Origin: RGIG3009 sp045653425
GTDB lineage: Bacteria; Bacillota; Clostridia; Oscillospirales; Acutalibacteraceae
DNA: 60,885 nt
Direction: 5' to 3'
NCBI GenBank assembly: GCA_045653425.1
Contig: JAZOLU010000022.1
Location: 1 to 60,885 of the forward strand
The translations under genes and the position numbers were made by a program. The notes beneath the pieces are model-generated. The model was not told the origin of the DNA, did not search any database, and saw only the letters and a program-made list of their open reading frames with translations. Each line of letters opens with the position of its first letter. Within the stretch, counting starts at the first letter, position 1. This document shows positions 33,496-41,688 of this stretch, piece after piece.

Positions 33496-33537
33496 CAAAA
33501 ATTCAAAGCTGCGCCCCGCAAAACAGGACACAGCTGA
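33496..33537 (-). terminator. Hairpin after the zinc-ribbon gene
   Basis: AGCTGTGTCC pairs with GGGCGCAGCT (two G-T pairs) around TGTTTTGC-type loop, followed by TTTGAATTTTTG on the minus strand. Confidence 0.5.
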
Positions 33538-33557
33538 TGTTTTTGCATAAATCCTTT

Positions 33558-34055
33558 TTAATAATTCAGTAAACGATATTTTCCGACAAGCGGCACTTCT
33601 TTGGCAACACCCTTGGCTGCGTTGACAATGCCCAAAATCGCCATTGCTAAAATAAGCAAGTCACCCACAAGCAACACCAAGGATATAAGCGTTCCCAACA
33701 CCGGAACCCAGCCCAAAATCACTTCCAAAATCTCATCGACCACACCGTAAACCAAGGAAACAATCAGCAAAATCAACCCTTGGTTGGCGTGATACTGTGC
33801 AAAGCGCGAATGCTTAGCCCCCAAAATCGGGAATAAAACCAAAATCCCAAAATATGCTAAAATCGCCATTCCCTTATTTTGCGCAATGTCTGTTGGGTCA
33901 AATTCCGCCGTGGTATCGGTCGTATCGGTTACGTTCTTTGCCCATCCCGAAAAACCGGTTGTGCCCGTAGCACCCGCCCCCTGCGCGGTTCCGCATTCAG
34001 GGCAAAACAGCGCGTCGTCTTGAATTTCTTTCCCGCATTGTCTGCAAAAAGGCAT
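33558..34055 (-). CDS. Zinc-ribbon DUF4870-type membrane protein
   Basis: A small membrane protein of 165 aa. The N-terminus is a zinc ribbon (CRQCG and CPECG, residues 4-24), then a Gly/Thr linker, then three or four hydrophobic segments with KHSRFAQYHANQGLIL, the typical DUF4870 signature, and a C-terminal VPLVGKYRLL. Function is unknown; relatives are small envelope proteins. Start is the ATG after GGAGG, five codons inside the longest frame. Confidence 0.82.
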   Translation of the reverse strand: MPFCRQCGKEIQDDALFCPECGTAQGAGATGTTGFSGWAKNVTDTTDTTAEFDPTDIAQNKGMAILAYFGILVLFPILGAKHSRFAQYHANQGLILLIVSLVYGVVDEILEVILGWVPVLGTLISLVLLVGDLLILAMAILGIVNAAKGVAKEVPLVGKYRLLNY

Positions 34056-34139
34056 ACGCAATCCCTCCACAATATTCCCATAGTTTCAGTATACGAGAAA
34101 GGGTCTTTTTTGTCAAGAAAAGTAGGTGACGCTTTCCCG

Positions 34140-34934
34140 TTATTGTTCCAAAACGGCTTCGTGGAAATCTTTATACCCTTTTGGCGGGGTGATAGACACC
34201 TTCTCGCCCGGACGATTATAGACCACCGTGGCATCCGCTTTAACTTTACGCGTTTGAGTCTCGCCGTCCTCGTCCCTAACGTCCATATCCATAGCAAATT
34301 GAATGCGGTAACTTTGTATATATCCTTTTTCATCCACCGCAATATCCACAACCGTATCGGTCAGTGCATAATCAACAACTTCCGCCCCATCGGCAGCAGA
34401 ATTGCCGGTAGCTCCCAGGAAATTGCTAAAATGCTCGGCAAACATCGCCTCCGTTAAAGCAACGTTGACGGTGCGCGTGCCATCGGCGGTCGTTTTCGCC
34501 GCAGCACCGGCGAGCACCGCTTCCGGCAACGGTTGTACCACACTGTCTGCTGTGTTCTTCACCTCGTATTGCGCCAAAATACCGGATTTAACCTTAACTT
34601 GTTGATCCATTACCGAAAGATAGTAATAGCCGTCTTCACGATATATCTGGGTACGCAACGATTGTCCCATCATCTCGCTGGTAACGGTAGATAGCGTTAT
34701 GGGGTCATCATCATCCAAATTTTTTGCCAAAATTTCATACTTCATCGGCACCGTGGTGCCATCAACGGTGATATTCGTAGTCATTGTTATATCCACGGCA
34801 TCCAATTCGGTGGTTTTTTCCACCGCACGGTCCACCAGTTCATAGGCCGATGTTGCTTCGGTTTCTCCGCACCCAGCCAGCGTACATATCAGCAAAAGAA
34901 CCGTCAGCCATATCATTAAGTATTTCCTTTTCAT
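34140..34934 (-). CDS. Putative lipoprotein
   Basis: Secreted lipoprotein of 264 aa with an N-terminal basic and hydrophobic segment and the lipobox LAGC (cysteine near residue 22). The mature part is rich in beta strands and Thr/Asp with an ITMTTNITVDGT, QSLRTQIYREDGYYYL and VKADATVVYNRPG pattern, similar to DUF6612-type LolA/LppX-like lipoproteins of Clostridia; that family call is tentative. Start is the ATG after AAGGGGGGA. Ligand unknown. Confidence 0.75.
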   Translation of the reverse strand: MKRKYLMIWLTVLLLICTLAGCGETEATSAYELVDRAVEKTTELDAVDITMTTNITVDGTTVPMKYEILAKNLDDDDPITLSTVTSEMMGQSLRTQIYREDGYYYLSVMDQQVKVKSGILAQYEVKNTADSVVQPLPEAVLAGAAAKTTADGTRTVNVALTEAMFAEHFSNFLGATGNSAADGAEVVDYALTDTVVDIAVDEKGYIQSYRIQFAMDMDVRDEDGETQTRKVKADATVVYNRPGEKVSITPPKGYKDFHEAVLEQ

Positions 34935-35341
34935 CTTGCTTCCCCCCTTCACACGTCTTTATTATAACGATTTTTGCACCGCAACGGTGTTTGGTTGGCC
35001 GGCTTACACGTCGCGCCCGCAACCGCTGTTGCCATTTATTTGTATCTTACCGCTATCACTCGCTGATGCCGTTTTATATTTTCTTATGTATTTAAATTAT
35101 TATAGCATACACGCAACAAGCGTGCAAGTCAAATTAATGCGAAGCATTGTATATAACACTTCAAATCACTGGTCATTTTGTATAGCTGTGCGACAAGAGG
35201 CAGGTGCACAGATATCGCCTTGATTAAGCGAATTGATGCTCATAACAGAAAGGAAACGGTGTAATCCTCACGGCTACACCGTTTCCTGCATAAGCACCGT
35301 CCTTCGGAGCACGACTGCGAGAAACGAGATTTTCATTTAAT
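34935..35341. other. Gene-poor AT-rich stretch
   Basis: About 400 bases with no convincing gene. It contains an AATGC-GAA-GCATT mini-hairpin at 35136-35148 and a 13-bp inverted repeat at 35251-35287 (AGGAAACGGTGTA and TACACCGTTTCCT, 11-base loop) without a T run. A plus-strand frame at 34936-35223 lacks coding character. Confidence 0.5.
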
Positions 35342-35503
35342 CTATATCAACTCTTCGAAAAATTCACTTTTGTAGCCAAACCCTTCAAAAAAGCGAAAAG
35401 TTGCCCTGAGCTTGTCTTCAAATTCCGGTTGATACGCTATGTAATCGGGATAAAAATACTGCTCGTGTAAGCAAACATCATTCAAAAAACTCCTTGAGAA
35501 ATC
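35342..35503 (-). pseudogene. C-terminal gene remnant
   Basis: A frame on the minus strand reads NDVCLHEQYFYPDY, then AYQPEFEDKLRATFRFFEGF and EFFEELI to a TAG stop, which looks like real protein (aromatic-rich, well-balanced). It is closed upstream by a TGA inside a terminator hairpin and has no ordinary start, though a TTG with AAGGAG exists. I take it as the tail of a disrupted gene; family unknown. Confidence 0.35.
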
Positions 35504-35519
35504 TCAAGGAGTTTTTTCT
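35484..35519. terminator. Bidirectional terminator after the Cys/His-repeat lipoprotein
   Basis: AAAAAACTCCTTGAG and CTCAAGGAGTTTTTT form a perfect 15-bp stem around AAAT. Confidence 0.85.
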
Positions 35520-35557
35520 GGGACCGACACTCAAAACGGAACCGGTGATTCCCTTTT

Positions 35558-36631
35558 TTAGTTCGTATTTAAAATTTCCAATCTATATTTTCCTGGTGTA
35601 CCATTATCCCAACTATATAAAGCATCTTCGCTTTTATTTGAAAAACTCTCGCCAACTGCAAGCGACGGTGAATAAAATGTATCGCTTCTTATTATCGAAC
35701 CATCTGGTCCATATAATTTCCAACTAATCTTAGAGGTGGAACTTTGCCCACTTCCTTGATAATCGTAAGTCTTTGTGCCTGAAAAATAGATTTCTAATTC
35801 AATTTTTCCGTCGTTATCGCATTCAAACTTATAGGTTATATTTGTGACATTTACTGTCGAATATAATTTATTAGAGTAGCCATAGTAAGAGACACTTTTA
35901 GGCAGTGATGGGATTTCTAATGAACATTTGCTTAAAGTTTCAGTAACAATAGGGTTTTGTTGCCCACAGCGAGAACACTTTCCAGAAGAATAATAACTAT
36001 GTTCCTCTGCCGAGCCTTCTGTTTTTCCACAATCTTTACAGGTTTTGGGCTTTGTGCATGTAGCATATTCCCAATCATGATATGTAGTTTTACTTATTTT
36101 TTCAGTATAGCTATTTCCGCACGAACAAGTATATGTACGAACCCCTTCCTTGGCACAAGTAGCTTCTGTAGTAACTCTGGAACTATAATAATGTGTATGA
36201 TTTGAATTGCTTTGAGTATTTTCTTTGTAATTAGGGTTGCTCGCACCACAACGAGTACAATATTTACCCGAATAATTATGACCTAATGCGTTTCCGTTTG
36301 TTGCTCCGCAAGAGCACTTTTTCGGCGAAGTGCAAGTGGCATTTGAATAGCTGTGAGTGTGGGTTGGCTGATTTGTGATGATTGTAGGCTTCGATTGATT
36401 CATTTGTGTCTGTGATTGAGTATTATCATTTTCATTTGTTTCTTCGGTATTAGACGATACTTGACTATTCTCTGTTTCTGTAGATGTGATTTTGTCGGTA
36501 TTTTGTGATGTATCCAATTGAGATTCGGATGGTGTGTTGGTGGGGTTGCTACTTGTTTCTGTTGCCCCACACGCAGACAAACAGAAAAGCATACAAACAG
36601 CAAGCAATAGTGAAATTAGTTTCTTTAACAT
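35558..36631 (-). CDS. Cell-surface lipoprotein with Cys/His repeats
   Basis: I do not recognise a named family. The 357-aa protein has a lipoprotein signal (LFCLSACG, lipid Cys near residue 21), a Ser/Thr/Asn-rich linker to about 90, then three related repeats with paired cysteines and His-Tyr/His-Asn (ATCTSPKKCSCG...HNYSGKYCTRCG; ATCAKEG...YTCSCG; ATCTKPKTCKDCG...SGKCSRCG), and a C-terminal beta-rich domain. The repeats resemble short cysteine motifs common in clostridial surface proteins and could bind metal. Codon use is AT-rich compared with neighbours. Start has GGAGGAAAG. It is divergent from an XRE gene with shared operators. Confidence 0.75.
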   Translation of the reverse strand: MLKKLISLLLAVCMLFCLSACGATETSSNPTNTPSESQLDTSQNTDKITSTETENSQVSSNTEETNENDNTQSQTQMNQSKPTIITNQPTHTHSYSNATCTSPKKCSCGATNGNALGHNYSGKYCTRCGASNPNYKENTQSNSNHTHYYSSRVTTEATCAKEGVRTYTCSCGNSYTEKISKTTYHDWEYATCTKPKTCKDCGKTEGSAEEHSYYSSGKCSRCGQQNPIVTETLSKCSLEIPSLPKSVSYYGYSNKLYSTVNVTNITYKFECDNDGKIELEIYFSGTKTYDYQGSGQSSTSKISWKLYGPDGSIIRSDTFYSPSLAVGESFSNKSEDALYSWDNGTPGKYRLEILNTN

Positions 36632-36649
36632 TTTTCTTTCCTCCAATTC

Positions 36650-36721
36650 TGACATTCTGTGAATGTCATATTTTAAATCATTATAACATATAATTATCAT
36701 GTTGACAAGCACTAAATGTCA
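36650..36721. promoter_or_regulatory. Divergent control region with two 19-bp operators
   Basis: TGACATTCTGTGAATGTCA (36650-36668) and TGACAAGCACTAAATGTCA (36703-36721) share the form TGACA-N2-N5-AATGTCA and start 53 bp apart. On the minus strand TTGTCA (36708-36703), 17 bases and TATAAT (36685-36680) form the lipoprotein promoter, so operator 2 covers its -35 and operator 1 lies just after its start site. TATAAT at 36689-36694 may be the XRE -10. Confidence 0.6.
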
Positions 36722-36735
36722 AAAAGGGAGAAAAT

Positions 36736-36978
36736 ATGTTTATAAATAAAACAACTGACGGATTGAATAATACTTGTGGTAAAAATATAGCTAAATTTCG
36801 TATGGCACTAAAAATTTCTCAAAGAGAGCTTGCAGATAAAATGCAGTTATTTGGAATTGATATTGATAAAAATGCTATTCAACGCATTGAGTGTGGTAAA
36901 AGGTTTGTTACGGATATAGAAGTAATTGCATTTACAAAAGTATTTAATATAACTTATGAAGATTTATTAAATGATTAA
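36736..36978 (+). CDS. XRE-family helix-turn-helix regulator
   Basis: An 80-aa protein that is almost only a Cro/CI-type DNA-binding domain: GKNIAKFRMALKISQRELADKM (helices 1-2) and the recognition segment IDKNAIQRIECGKRFVTD. There is no sensor or dimer domain. Start has AAAGGGAGAAAAT. AT-rich codons match the divergent lipoprotein gene rather than the rest of the window, suggesting that the pair arrived together. It probably binds the two palindromes between the genes and represses both. Confidence 0.85.
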   Translation: MFINKTTDGLNNTCGKNIAKFRMALKISQRELADKMQLFGIDIDKNAIQRIECGKRFVTDIEVIAFTKVFNITYEDLLND

Positions 36979-36989
36979 CTTATTAAAAA

Positions 36990-37037
36990 TATAATTCCCC
37001 GCTTGTAACTGTTAAAGTACAGGTGAGGAATTTTTAA
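36990..37037 (+). terminator. Imperfect terminator after the XRE gene
   Basis: AATTCCCC-rich left arm pairs imperfectly with AGGTGAGGAATT and is followed by TTTT. Confidence 0.45.
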
Positions 37038-37093
37038 TGGTTATATATTTGTCCCTATTGTAGCACAAGCATAGCATAAAAGTGGCAATAAAT

Positions 37094-37108
37094 CAATGCG
37101 AAGCATTG
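37094..37108. repeat. CAATGC-GAA-GCATTG mini-hairpin
   Basis: A perfect 6-bp stem with a GAA triloop. Similar GCGAAGC-centred hairpins are at 33430-33442 and 35136-35148. Around it (37060-37230) I see no gene, only AT-rich sequence with GTAAAAA repeats near 37215. Confidence 0.5.
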
Positions 37109-37225
37109 TTTTATAATCCGTGCGAAGCCACACCAAACTTATTACCTCTTACTTATTACCTATTACTTCCCAAAAATCCCGTGAAAACTTTTTTGAGGTA
37201 AGAGTGAAGAAGTAAAAAGTAAAAA

Positions 37226-37260
37226 GTAAAAATCCCGCCCACTTTCGTGAACGGGATTTT
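37226..37260 (-). terminator. Terminator of the five-tRNA operon
   Basis: AAAAATCCCG and CGGGATTTTT flank a 13-base loop, immediately downstream of tRNA-Cys on the minus strand. Confidence 0.75.
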
Positions 37261-37335
37261 TGGAGGCGACACCCGGATTTGAACCGGGGAATCAGGGTTT
37301 TGCAGACCCATGCCTTACCACTTGGCTATGTCGCC
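37261..37335 (-). tRNA. tRNA-Cys (GCA)
   Basis: A 75-base cloverleaf: acceptor GGCGACA/TGTCGCC, anticodon loop CTGCAAA (GCA), T loop GGTTCAAATCC, discriminator T and encoded CCA. Confidence 0.96.
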
Positions 37336-37374
37336 ATAGGATGAAAAACGCGCCACCAGGACGCTTTTTTCAGT

Positions 37375-37450
37375 TGGAGCGGCTTACGAGGCTCGAACTC
37401 GCTACCTCCACCTTGGCAAGGTGGCGCTCTACCAGATGAGCTAAAGCCGC
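37375..37450 (-). tRNA. tRNA-Gly (GCC)
   Basis: A 76-base cloverleaf: acceptor GCGGCTT/AAGCCGC, anticodon loop TTGCCAA (GCC), T loop AGTTCGAGCCT and encoded CCA. Confidence 0.96.
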
Positions 37451-37456
37451 AATGGA

Positions 37457-37532
<76 letters not shown>

Positions 37533-37537
37533 AAATG

Positions 37538-37614
37538 TGGCGACCCGGAACGGGCTCGAACCGTCGACCTCTAGCGTGACAGGCTAGCGTTCTAACCAGC
37601 TGAACTACCGGGCC
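37538..37614 (-). tRNA. tRNA-Asp (GTC)
   Basis: A 77-base cloverleaf: acceptor GGCCCGG/CCGGGTC, anticodon loop CTGTCAC (GTC), discriminator G as expected for Asp, encoded CCA. Confidence 0.96.
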
Positions 37615-37619
37615 ACATT

Positions 37620-37695
37620 TGGTGGAAACAACAGGGCTCGAACCTGTGACCCCCTGCTTGTAAGGCAGGTGCTCTACCAGCTGAGCTATGCTTCC
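37620..37695 (-). tRNA. tRNA-Val (TAC)
   Basis: A 76-base cloverleaf: acceptor GGAAGCA/TGTTTCC, anticodon loop CTTACAA (TAC), T loop GGTTCGAGCCC, encoded CCA. First gene of the tRNA operon. Confidence 0.96.
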
Positions 37696-37725
37696 AAAGC
37701 GGTATCGTCATCAGTGACGTTGTCT

Positions 37726-37754
37726 ATCATACTACACGCGCGCTGAAATGTCAA
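37726..37754 (-). promoter_or_regulatory. Promoter of the five-tRNA operon
   Basis: On the minus strand TTGACA (37754-37749), 17 bases and TATGAT (37731-37726), about 30 bases before tRNA-Val. Confidence 0.8.
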
Positions 37755-37792
37755 CCGAAAATTTGTAATTTTTTCAAAAAAAACAAAATCGT

Positions 37793-38680
37793 TCACTCTT
37801 TCCGAATACGCTCAGCCATCAGTGCTTCCAAATCCTCGCGCGTGAACAGATATACCGCATCGCAAAAACTGCAAGTGACCTCCACACGGTCGTTTTCGTC
37901 CGGCAAGGAACGCAATTCCTCATCCGACATTGCACAAAACGCACCCGCTACTTTTTCCCGCGAGCAGGCACAACGATAGGTCGGTTCAAAACGATCCACC
38001 ACGTCGTATGCCAGCCCATCCAACGCGCGGTTCAAAATCTCCTCAATGCTCATCCCTTCGTCCAGCATTTCGGTCATAGGCCGCAACGCGGCAATGTTTT
38101 TCTCCAATCGGTCGATAATATCTTCGGGGCAAAACGGCAACAACTGAATGAGCAACCCGCCCGCCGCACGCACCGTTAAGTCAGGATTTACCAACACGCC
38201 CAACGCACATACAGTGGGAATTTGCTCACTGCTTGCGTAATACGAGGTAATATCCTCCGCCAACTCGCCCGATACCAGCGGCGTGCAACCCACATACGGT
38301 TCGGGTGCGCCGGTATCGCGCAGTACATACAGTAACCCGTCTGTGCCCACTGCCCCGCTGACGTCCAATTTTCCGTTGGGTTTAAGCGGAATTTCCACCA
38401 CCGCGTTTTGAGCGTAACCGCGGGCGTTGCCGCGACCGTCTGCCACGGTGATGAGTTGCCCCACCGGACCGCCGCCGTTGACTTTAAGGGTGACGGAATC
38501 CTCCGTGTTTTTGAGCATAATGCCCATTAGCGAGGCGGCGGTGAGCAATCGCCCCAATGCCGCCGTGACTACGGCAGAGGTGTGGTGAATTTGCTCCGCC
38601 TGTGCCACCATATCCGTAGCATCAATTGCAACCGCCACCACCGCGGCATCGGTGGTTAAGCAACGAATTGCCTTACTCAT
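37793..38680 (-). CDS. hslO: Hsp33 redox-regulated chaperone
   Basis: Cytoplasmic holdase activated by oxidation. The N-terminal domain has SKAIRCLTTDAAVV and GRLLTAASLMGIMLK; the C-terminal redox zinc site has CAC near residue 233 and CSFC near 266. These four cysteines are the switch. About 295 aa, normal. The longest frame starts at TTG 38692; I prefer the ATG at 38680, though its spacing from AAGGAG (13 bases) is long. It follows a methyltransferase gene. Confidence 0.94.
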   Translation of the reverse strand: MSKAIRCLTTDAAVVAVAIDATDMVAQAEQIHHTSAVVTAALGRLLTAASLMGIMLKNTEDSVTLKVNGGGPVGQLITVADGRGNARGYAQNAVVEIPLKPNGKLDVSGAVGTDGLLYVLRDTGAPEPYVGCTPLVSGELAEDITSYYASSEQIPTVCALGVLVNPDLTVRAAGGLLIQLLPFCPEDIIDRLEKNIAALRPMTEMLDEGMSIEEILNRALDGLAYDVVDRFEPTYRCACSREKVAGAFCAMSDEELRSLPDENDRVEVTCSFCDAVYLFTREDLEALMAERIRKE

Positions 38681-38710
38681 ACTATATGCCAAACTCCTTT
38701 AATTGTTGTA

Positions 38711-39478
38711 TTAAATATTACCGGCGGCCTCCCCCACCGTGCGGGTACTGCGTGCCACAAACACCCAACGCTGACAATCCGGCGCGGGCGGTTCGGTAGT
38801 ACCCTCGGCGTATACCGCCAACGTTTCCCAACCGGTGTCCCGCAACAAGCGGCGCAAGGTGCGTTCAGAATACGCACGCTCACGCACGGTGTCCCACCGC
38901 CGTTCATAGCGGCCGTCCGCTTTCTCGGTGAAAAAGTCCAGCAACATCTCCACTTCGCCCGTGCGAGGAATGTAGCGATTGCGCCACGCGCACAGTACCC
39001 CGTTTTCCTCCGTAACAAAGGCGCGGTCCGCCAACACCGTGCGGTGCTTGTACGGCGTGTTTACGTCAAAAATGAATAACCCGTGCGGCTCAACAAACAA
39101 GCGCGCCCGCCGAAACACTTGTGCCACGTCACCCGTGCGACACAAATGGTTCAAGCTATCCATCACGCACACGGCGCCGTCAACCGTGCCGTACAAATCC
39201 ATCTGGCGCATATCTTGGCACAAAAGCAACGTGCCGTATGGCAGTTTTTCGGCAGCTTTGGCGAGCATCGCTTCTGAACCGTCTATACCAATGGGGTCCA
39301 CCCCGTGGCGCACCAACTCGGCACACAAACTACCCGAACCGCAAGCAATGTCTAACACAGTGTGCGGACGCGTGCCGTGCTTTTCAAACAACGATAACAA
39401 ATACGCGGCATAGCCGGCGTAATCCACGTCCTGGGTCAATCGGTCATAAAATTCAGAAAAATCTTGGTATCCGCTCAT
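38711..39478 (-). CDS. Class I SAM-dependent methyltransferase
   Basis: Rossmann-fold methyltransferase of 255 aa. SAM motif I is LDIACGSGSLCAEL near residues 42-55; GIDGSEAMLAKA is the acidic second strand; VCVMDSLNHL is the motif IV region. The N-terminus (FSEFYDRLTQDVDYAGYAAYL) matches a common Firmicutes family annotated as YqeM-like. The substrate is unknown. Start has AAGGA upstream. Confidence 0.85.
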   Translation of the reverse strand: MSGYQDFSEFYDRLTQDVDYAGYAAYLLSLFEKHGTRPHTVLDIACGSGSLCAELVRHGVDPIGIDGSEAMLAKAAEKLPYGTLLLCQDMRQMDLYGTVDGAVCVMDSLNHLCRTGDVAQVFRRARLFVEPHGLFIFDVNTPYKHRTVLADRAFVTEENGVLCAWRNRYIPRTGEVEMLLDFFTEKADGRYERRWDTVRERAYSERTLRRLLRDTGWETLAVYAEGTTEPPAPDCQRWVFVARSTRTVGEAAGNI

Positions 39479-39515
39479 CTTTCGGCATCCTTATCTTTGT
39501 TGTGCAGTTTTACAG

Positions 39516-41213
39516 TCATAACGCCATTTCTTGCTCGCTGTTTTCCAGCATTTCACGCGCGGCTTGGCAGTTTGCCTCGGTGACCTCACCGCCAATAATA
39601 CGCGCCAACTCCCGTTCACGCTCCGCCAGTGATAGCGGTGTGACCGCGGTGTAAGTGCGCCCGTCGCGCACGGATTTTTCAACAAGATAGTGATGCCCTG
39701 CTTGTGCGGCAATCTGCGCCAGATGGGTCACGCACAATACTTGGCGGTTTCTCCCGTCTGTTGTGCCACGCGCCGTAAGCCGTAAGCGATTACCCACCTT
39801 TTGCGCCGCACGGCCGCTGATACCGGCATCAATTTCGTCAAAAATTAGAGTATCCATTTCGTCCGCATCGGCCAGCACCGTTTTAATGGCTAACATAATA
39901 CGCGACAGTTCACCACCCGAAGCAATGCGAACAATCGGTTTGGGCGGCTCGCCCACGTTGGCGGACATTTGAAATTCAATACGGTCGGCACCCGTGGCGG
40001 TATACTCCGCCGCCTGCCGACAAATTACGAGCGAAACATTGGGCATATCCAAAAACGCCAGTTGCTCCCTCACGGCATCCGCAAATTGTCGCGCCGCCGC
40101 CGCTCGTTGCTCGGTTAACTGCTCTGCCGCTTGCTCCATTGCCGCATACAACCGCCGTTCTTCTTCGCCCAGGCGGCGTATTGTCTCATCCGACAGTTCA
40201 ATGCGATCCAATTCCGTTTTGGCTTGCTCCAAAAACGCCAACACGTCCCCCGTGGTGGCACCGTATTTTACCGTTAAACGGCGGATAACCTCCCACCGTT
40301 CCTCGGCGTCATCCCGCTCACGCGGGTCAAAATCCAGCAAATCCGCCACATCACGCAGTTCCTCTGCCGCATCTTGCAATTCGTACAATGCCTCTTGCAA
40401 CCGCTTGGTGGGGGCCTCGGCTTGCTCCAAATACCGTGCCGCACCCTCTGCGTAAGCAACGGCTTGTTGTGCCAGTGAAAGCGAGCCGTCGTTCTCCTCG
40501 TCACCAAACAACAACGCCTGTGTGCGGTGCATCTGCCCCGCCACCTTTTCTGCATTGCGATACAACGTGCGCCGCGCTTGCAAGTCTTCTTCCTCACCTT
40601 CCCGCAGCGCGGCGGATTCAATTTCGTGAATTTGATACCGCAGCAAATCCAAGCGACGCGCTTTTTCTTGTTCGTCCATATCCACGCGATTCAACTCTCG
40701 CTTTACGCGAGACCATTCGCGATAGATTGCCGTGTACGCCTCGCGTACGGCGGTGAGTTCCCCAAACCGGTCCAAATACGCCAAATGCTGGTCGGGCGAA
40801 AGCAGTAACTGGTTTTCGTGCTGACCGTGTAAGTCAATGAGTACACCACCAATATCCCGCAACAACGATGCCGTGGCGGGCCGACCGTTTACAGAGCAAC
40901 TGCTTTTTCCCTCTGCGGCAATGGTGCGGGAAACCAACAAATTCCCCTCGTCATCCGGAGGGAATCCCAGTTCCTCCAAGCGCGCAGTTGCCCAAGCGGA
41001 CAAATTGGTAAACAACGCGCTTACGCGCGCTGTGTCACTGCCGGTGCGCACCAAATCCCGCCGTGTGCGTTCACCCAACACCGCGTTAATGGCATCAATA
41101 ATAATGGATTTGCCCGCGCCGGTTTCACCGGTAAAGGCGTGAAAACCGGTGTGAAATTGAATGTCTGCCCGTTCAATGACCGCAATATTCTCAATGTACA
41201 AACACTCCAGCAT
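39516..41213 (-). CDS. recN: DNA repair protein RecN
   Basis: SMC-like ATPase acting in double-strand break repair. N-terminal FTGETGAGKSIIIDAI (Walker A, about residues 29-44), long coiled coils (about 160-350), then the ABC signature ASGGELSRIMLAIK and Walker B TLIFDEIDAGISG. At 565 aa it is normal. It is next to argR, as in Bacillus. Start has GAAAGGAC. Confidence 0.96.
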   Translation of the reverse strand: MLECLYIENIAVIERADIQFHTGFHAFTGETGAGKSIIIDAINAVLGERTRRDLVRTGSDTARVSALFTNLSAWATARLEELGFPPDDEGNLLVSRTIAAEGKSSCSVNGRPATASLLRDIGGVLIDLHGQHENQLLLSPDQHLAYLDRFGELTAVREAYTAIYREWSRVKRELNRVDMDEQEKARRLDLLRYQIHEIESAALREGEEEDLQARRTLYRNAEKVAGQMHRTQALLFGDEENDGSLSLAQQAVAYAEGAARYLEQAEAPTKRLQEALYELQDAAEELRDVADLLDFDPRERDDAEERWEVIRRLTVKYGATTGDVLAFLEQAKTELDRIELSDETIRRLGEEERRLYAAMEQAAEQLTEQRAAAARQFADAVREQLAFLDMPNVSLVICRQAAEYTATGADRIEFQMSANVGEPPKPIVRIASGGELSRIMLAIKTVLADADEMDTLIFDEIDAGISGRAAQKVGNRLRLTARGTTDGRNRQVLCVTHLAQIAAQAGHHYLVEKSVRDGRTYTAVTPLSLAERERELARIIGGEVTEANCQAAREMLENSEQEMAL

Positions 41214-41228
41214 AGCGTTTGTCCTTTC

Positions 41229-41684
41229 TTAGTTCTGCCGTTGCAGTTTTTTGAGTTCCTCCACCAACGTGACGGCATTTTCCTGCGTTTTTACAATACA
41301 CACAAAGGTATCGTCACCGGCCAGTGTACCGATAACCGTGTCCCAATGCAGCGAATCCAGCGCCGCACACGCCGCTTGTGCCATACCGCTAATGCATTTT
41401 ACCACAACCAGGTTTCCTGCAAAGTCCACGTGACGCACCGCATCTTGAAAAATGGAGTTAAAGCGCGAGGAGATGTTTGCTTTTTCCGGTGCGGCAACCG
41501 CATAACGATAGGCACCGCTGTTGTCCAGCGTTTTAATCAGCCGCAGTTCTTTAATATCGCGCGATACCGTGGCTTGCGTTACCGGAAATCCGCTTTCCCG
41601 CAACGCACCGATTAACTCGTCCTGCGTTTCAATGCGGCGGCTTTGGATGATTTCCAAAATACGGGATTGTCGTTTTGTTTTCAT
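41229..41684 (-). CDS. argR: Arginine repressor ArgR/AhrC
   Basis: Arginine-responsive regulator. The winged-helix N-domain (residues 1-70) has QATVSRDIKELRLIK; the C-terminal oligomerisation and arginine-binding domain has GTLAGDDTFVCI. At 151 aa it is normal. It lies between nadK and recN, the usual clostridial context. No arginine biosynthesis gene is in the window, so its targets are elsewhere. Confidence 0.95.
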   Translation of the reverse strand: MKTKRQSRILEIIQSRRIETQDELIGALRESGFPVTQATVSRDIKELRLIKTLDNSGAYRYAVAAPEKANISSRFNSIFQDAVRHVDFAGNLVVVKCISGMAQAACAALDSLHWDTVIGTLAGDDTFVCIVKTQENAVTLVEELKKLQRQN

Positions 41685-41688
41685 ATGT

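Noticed and set aside
34936..35223. A 95-codon plus-strand frame in the AT-rich stretch
   Set aside because: Composition is not protein-like (Tyr/Pro/Leu scatter), it overlaps the lipoprotein upstream region and has no Shine-Dalgarno.
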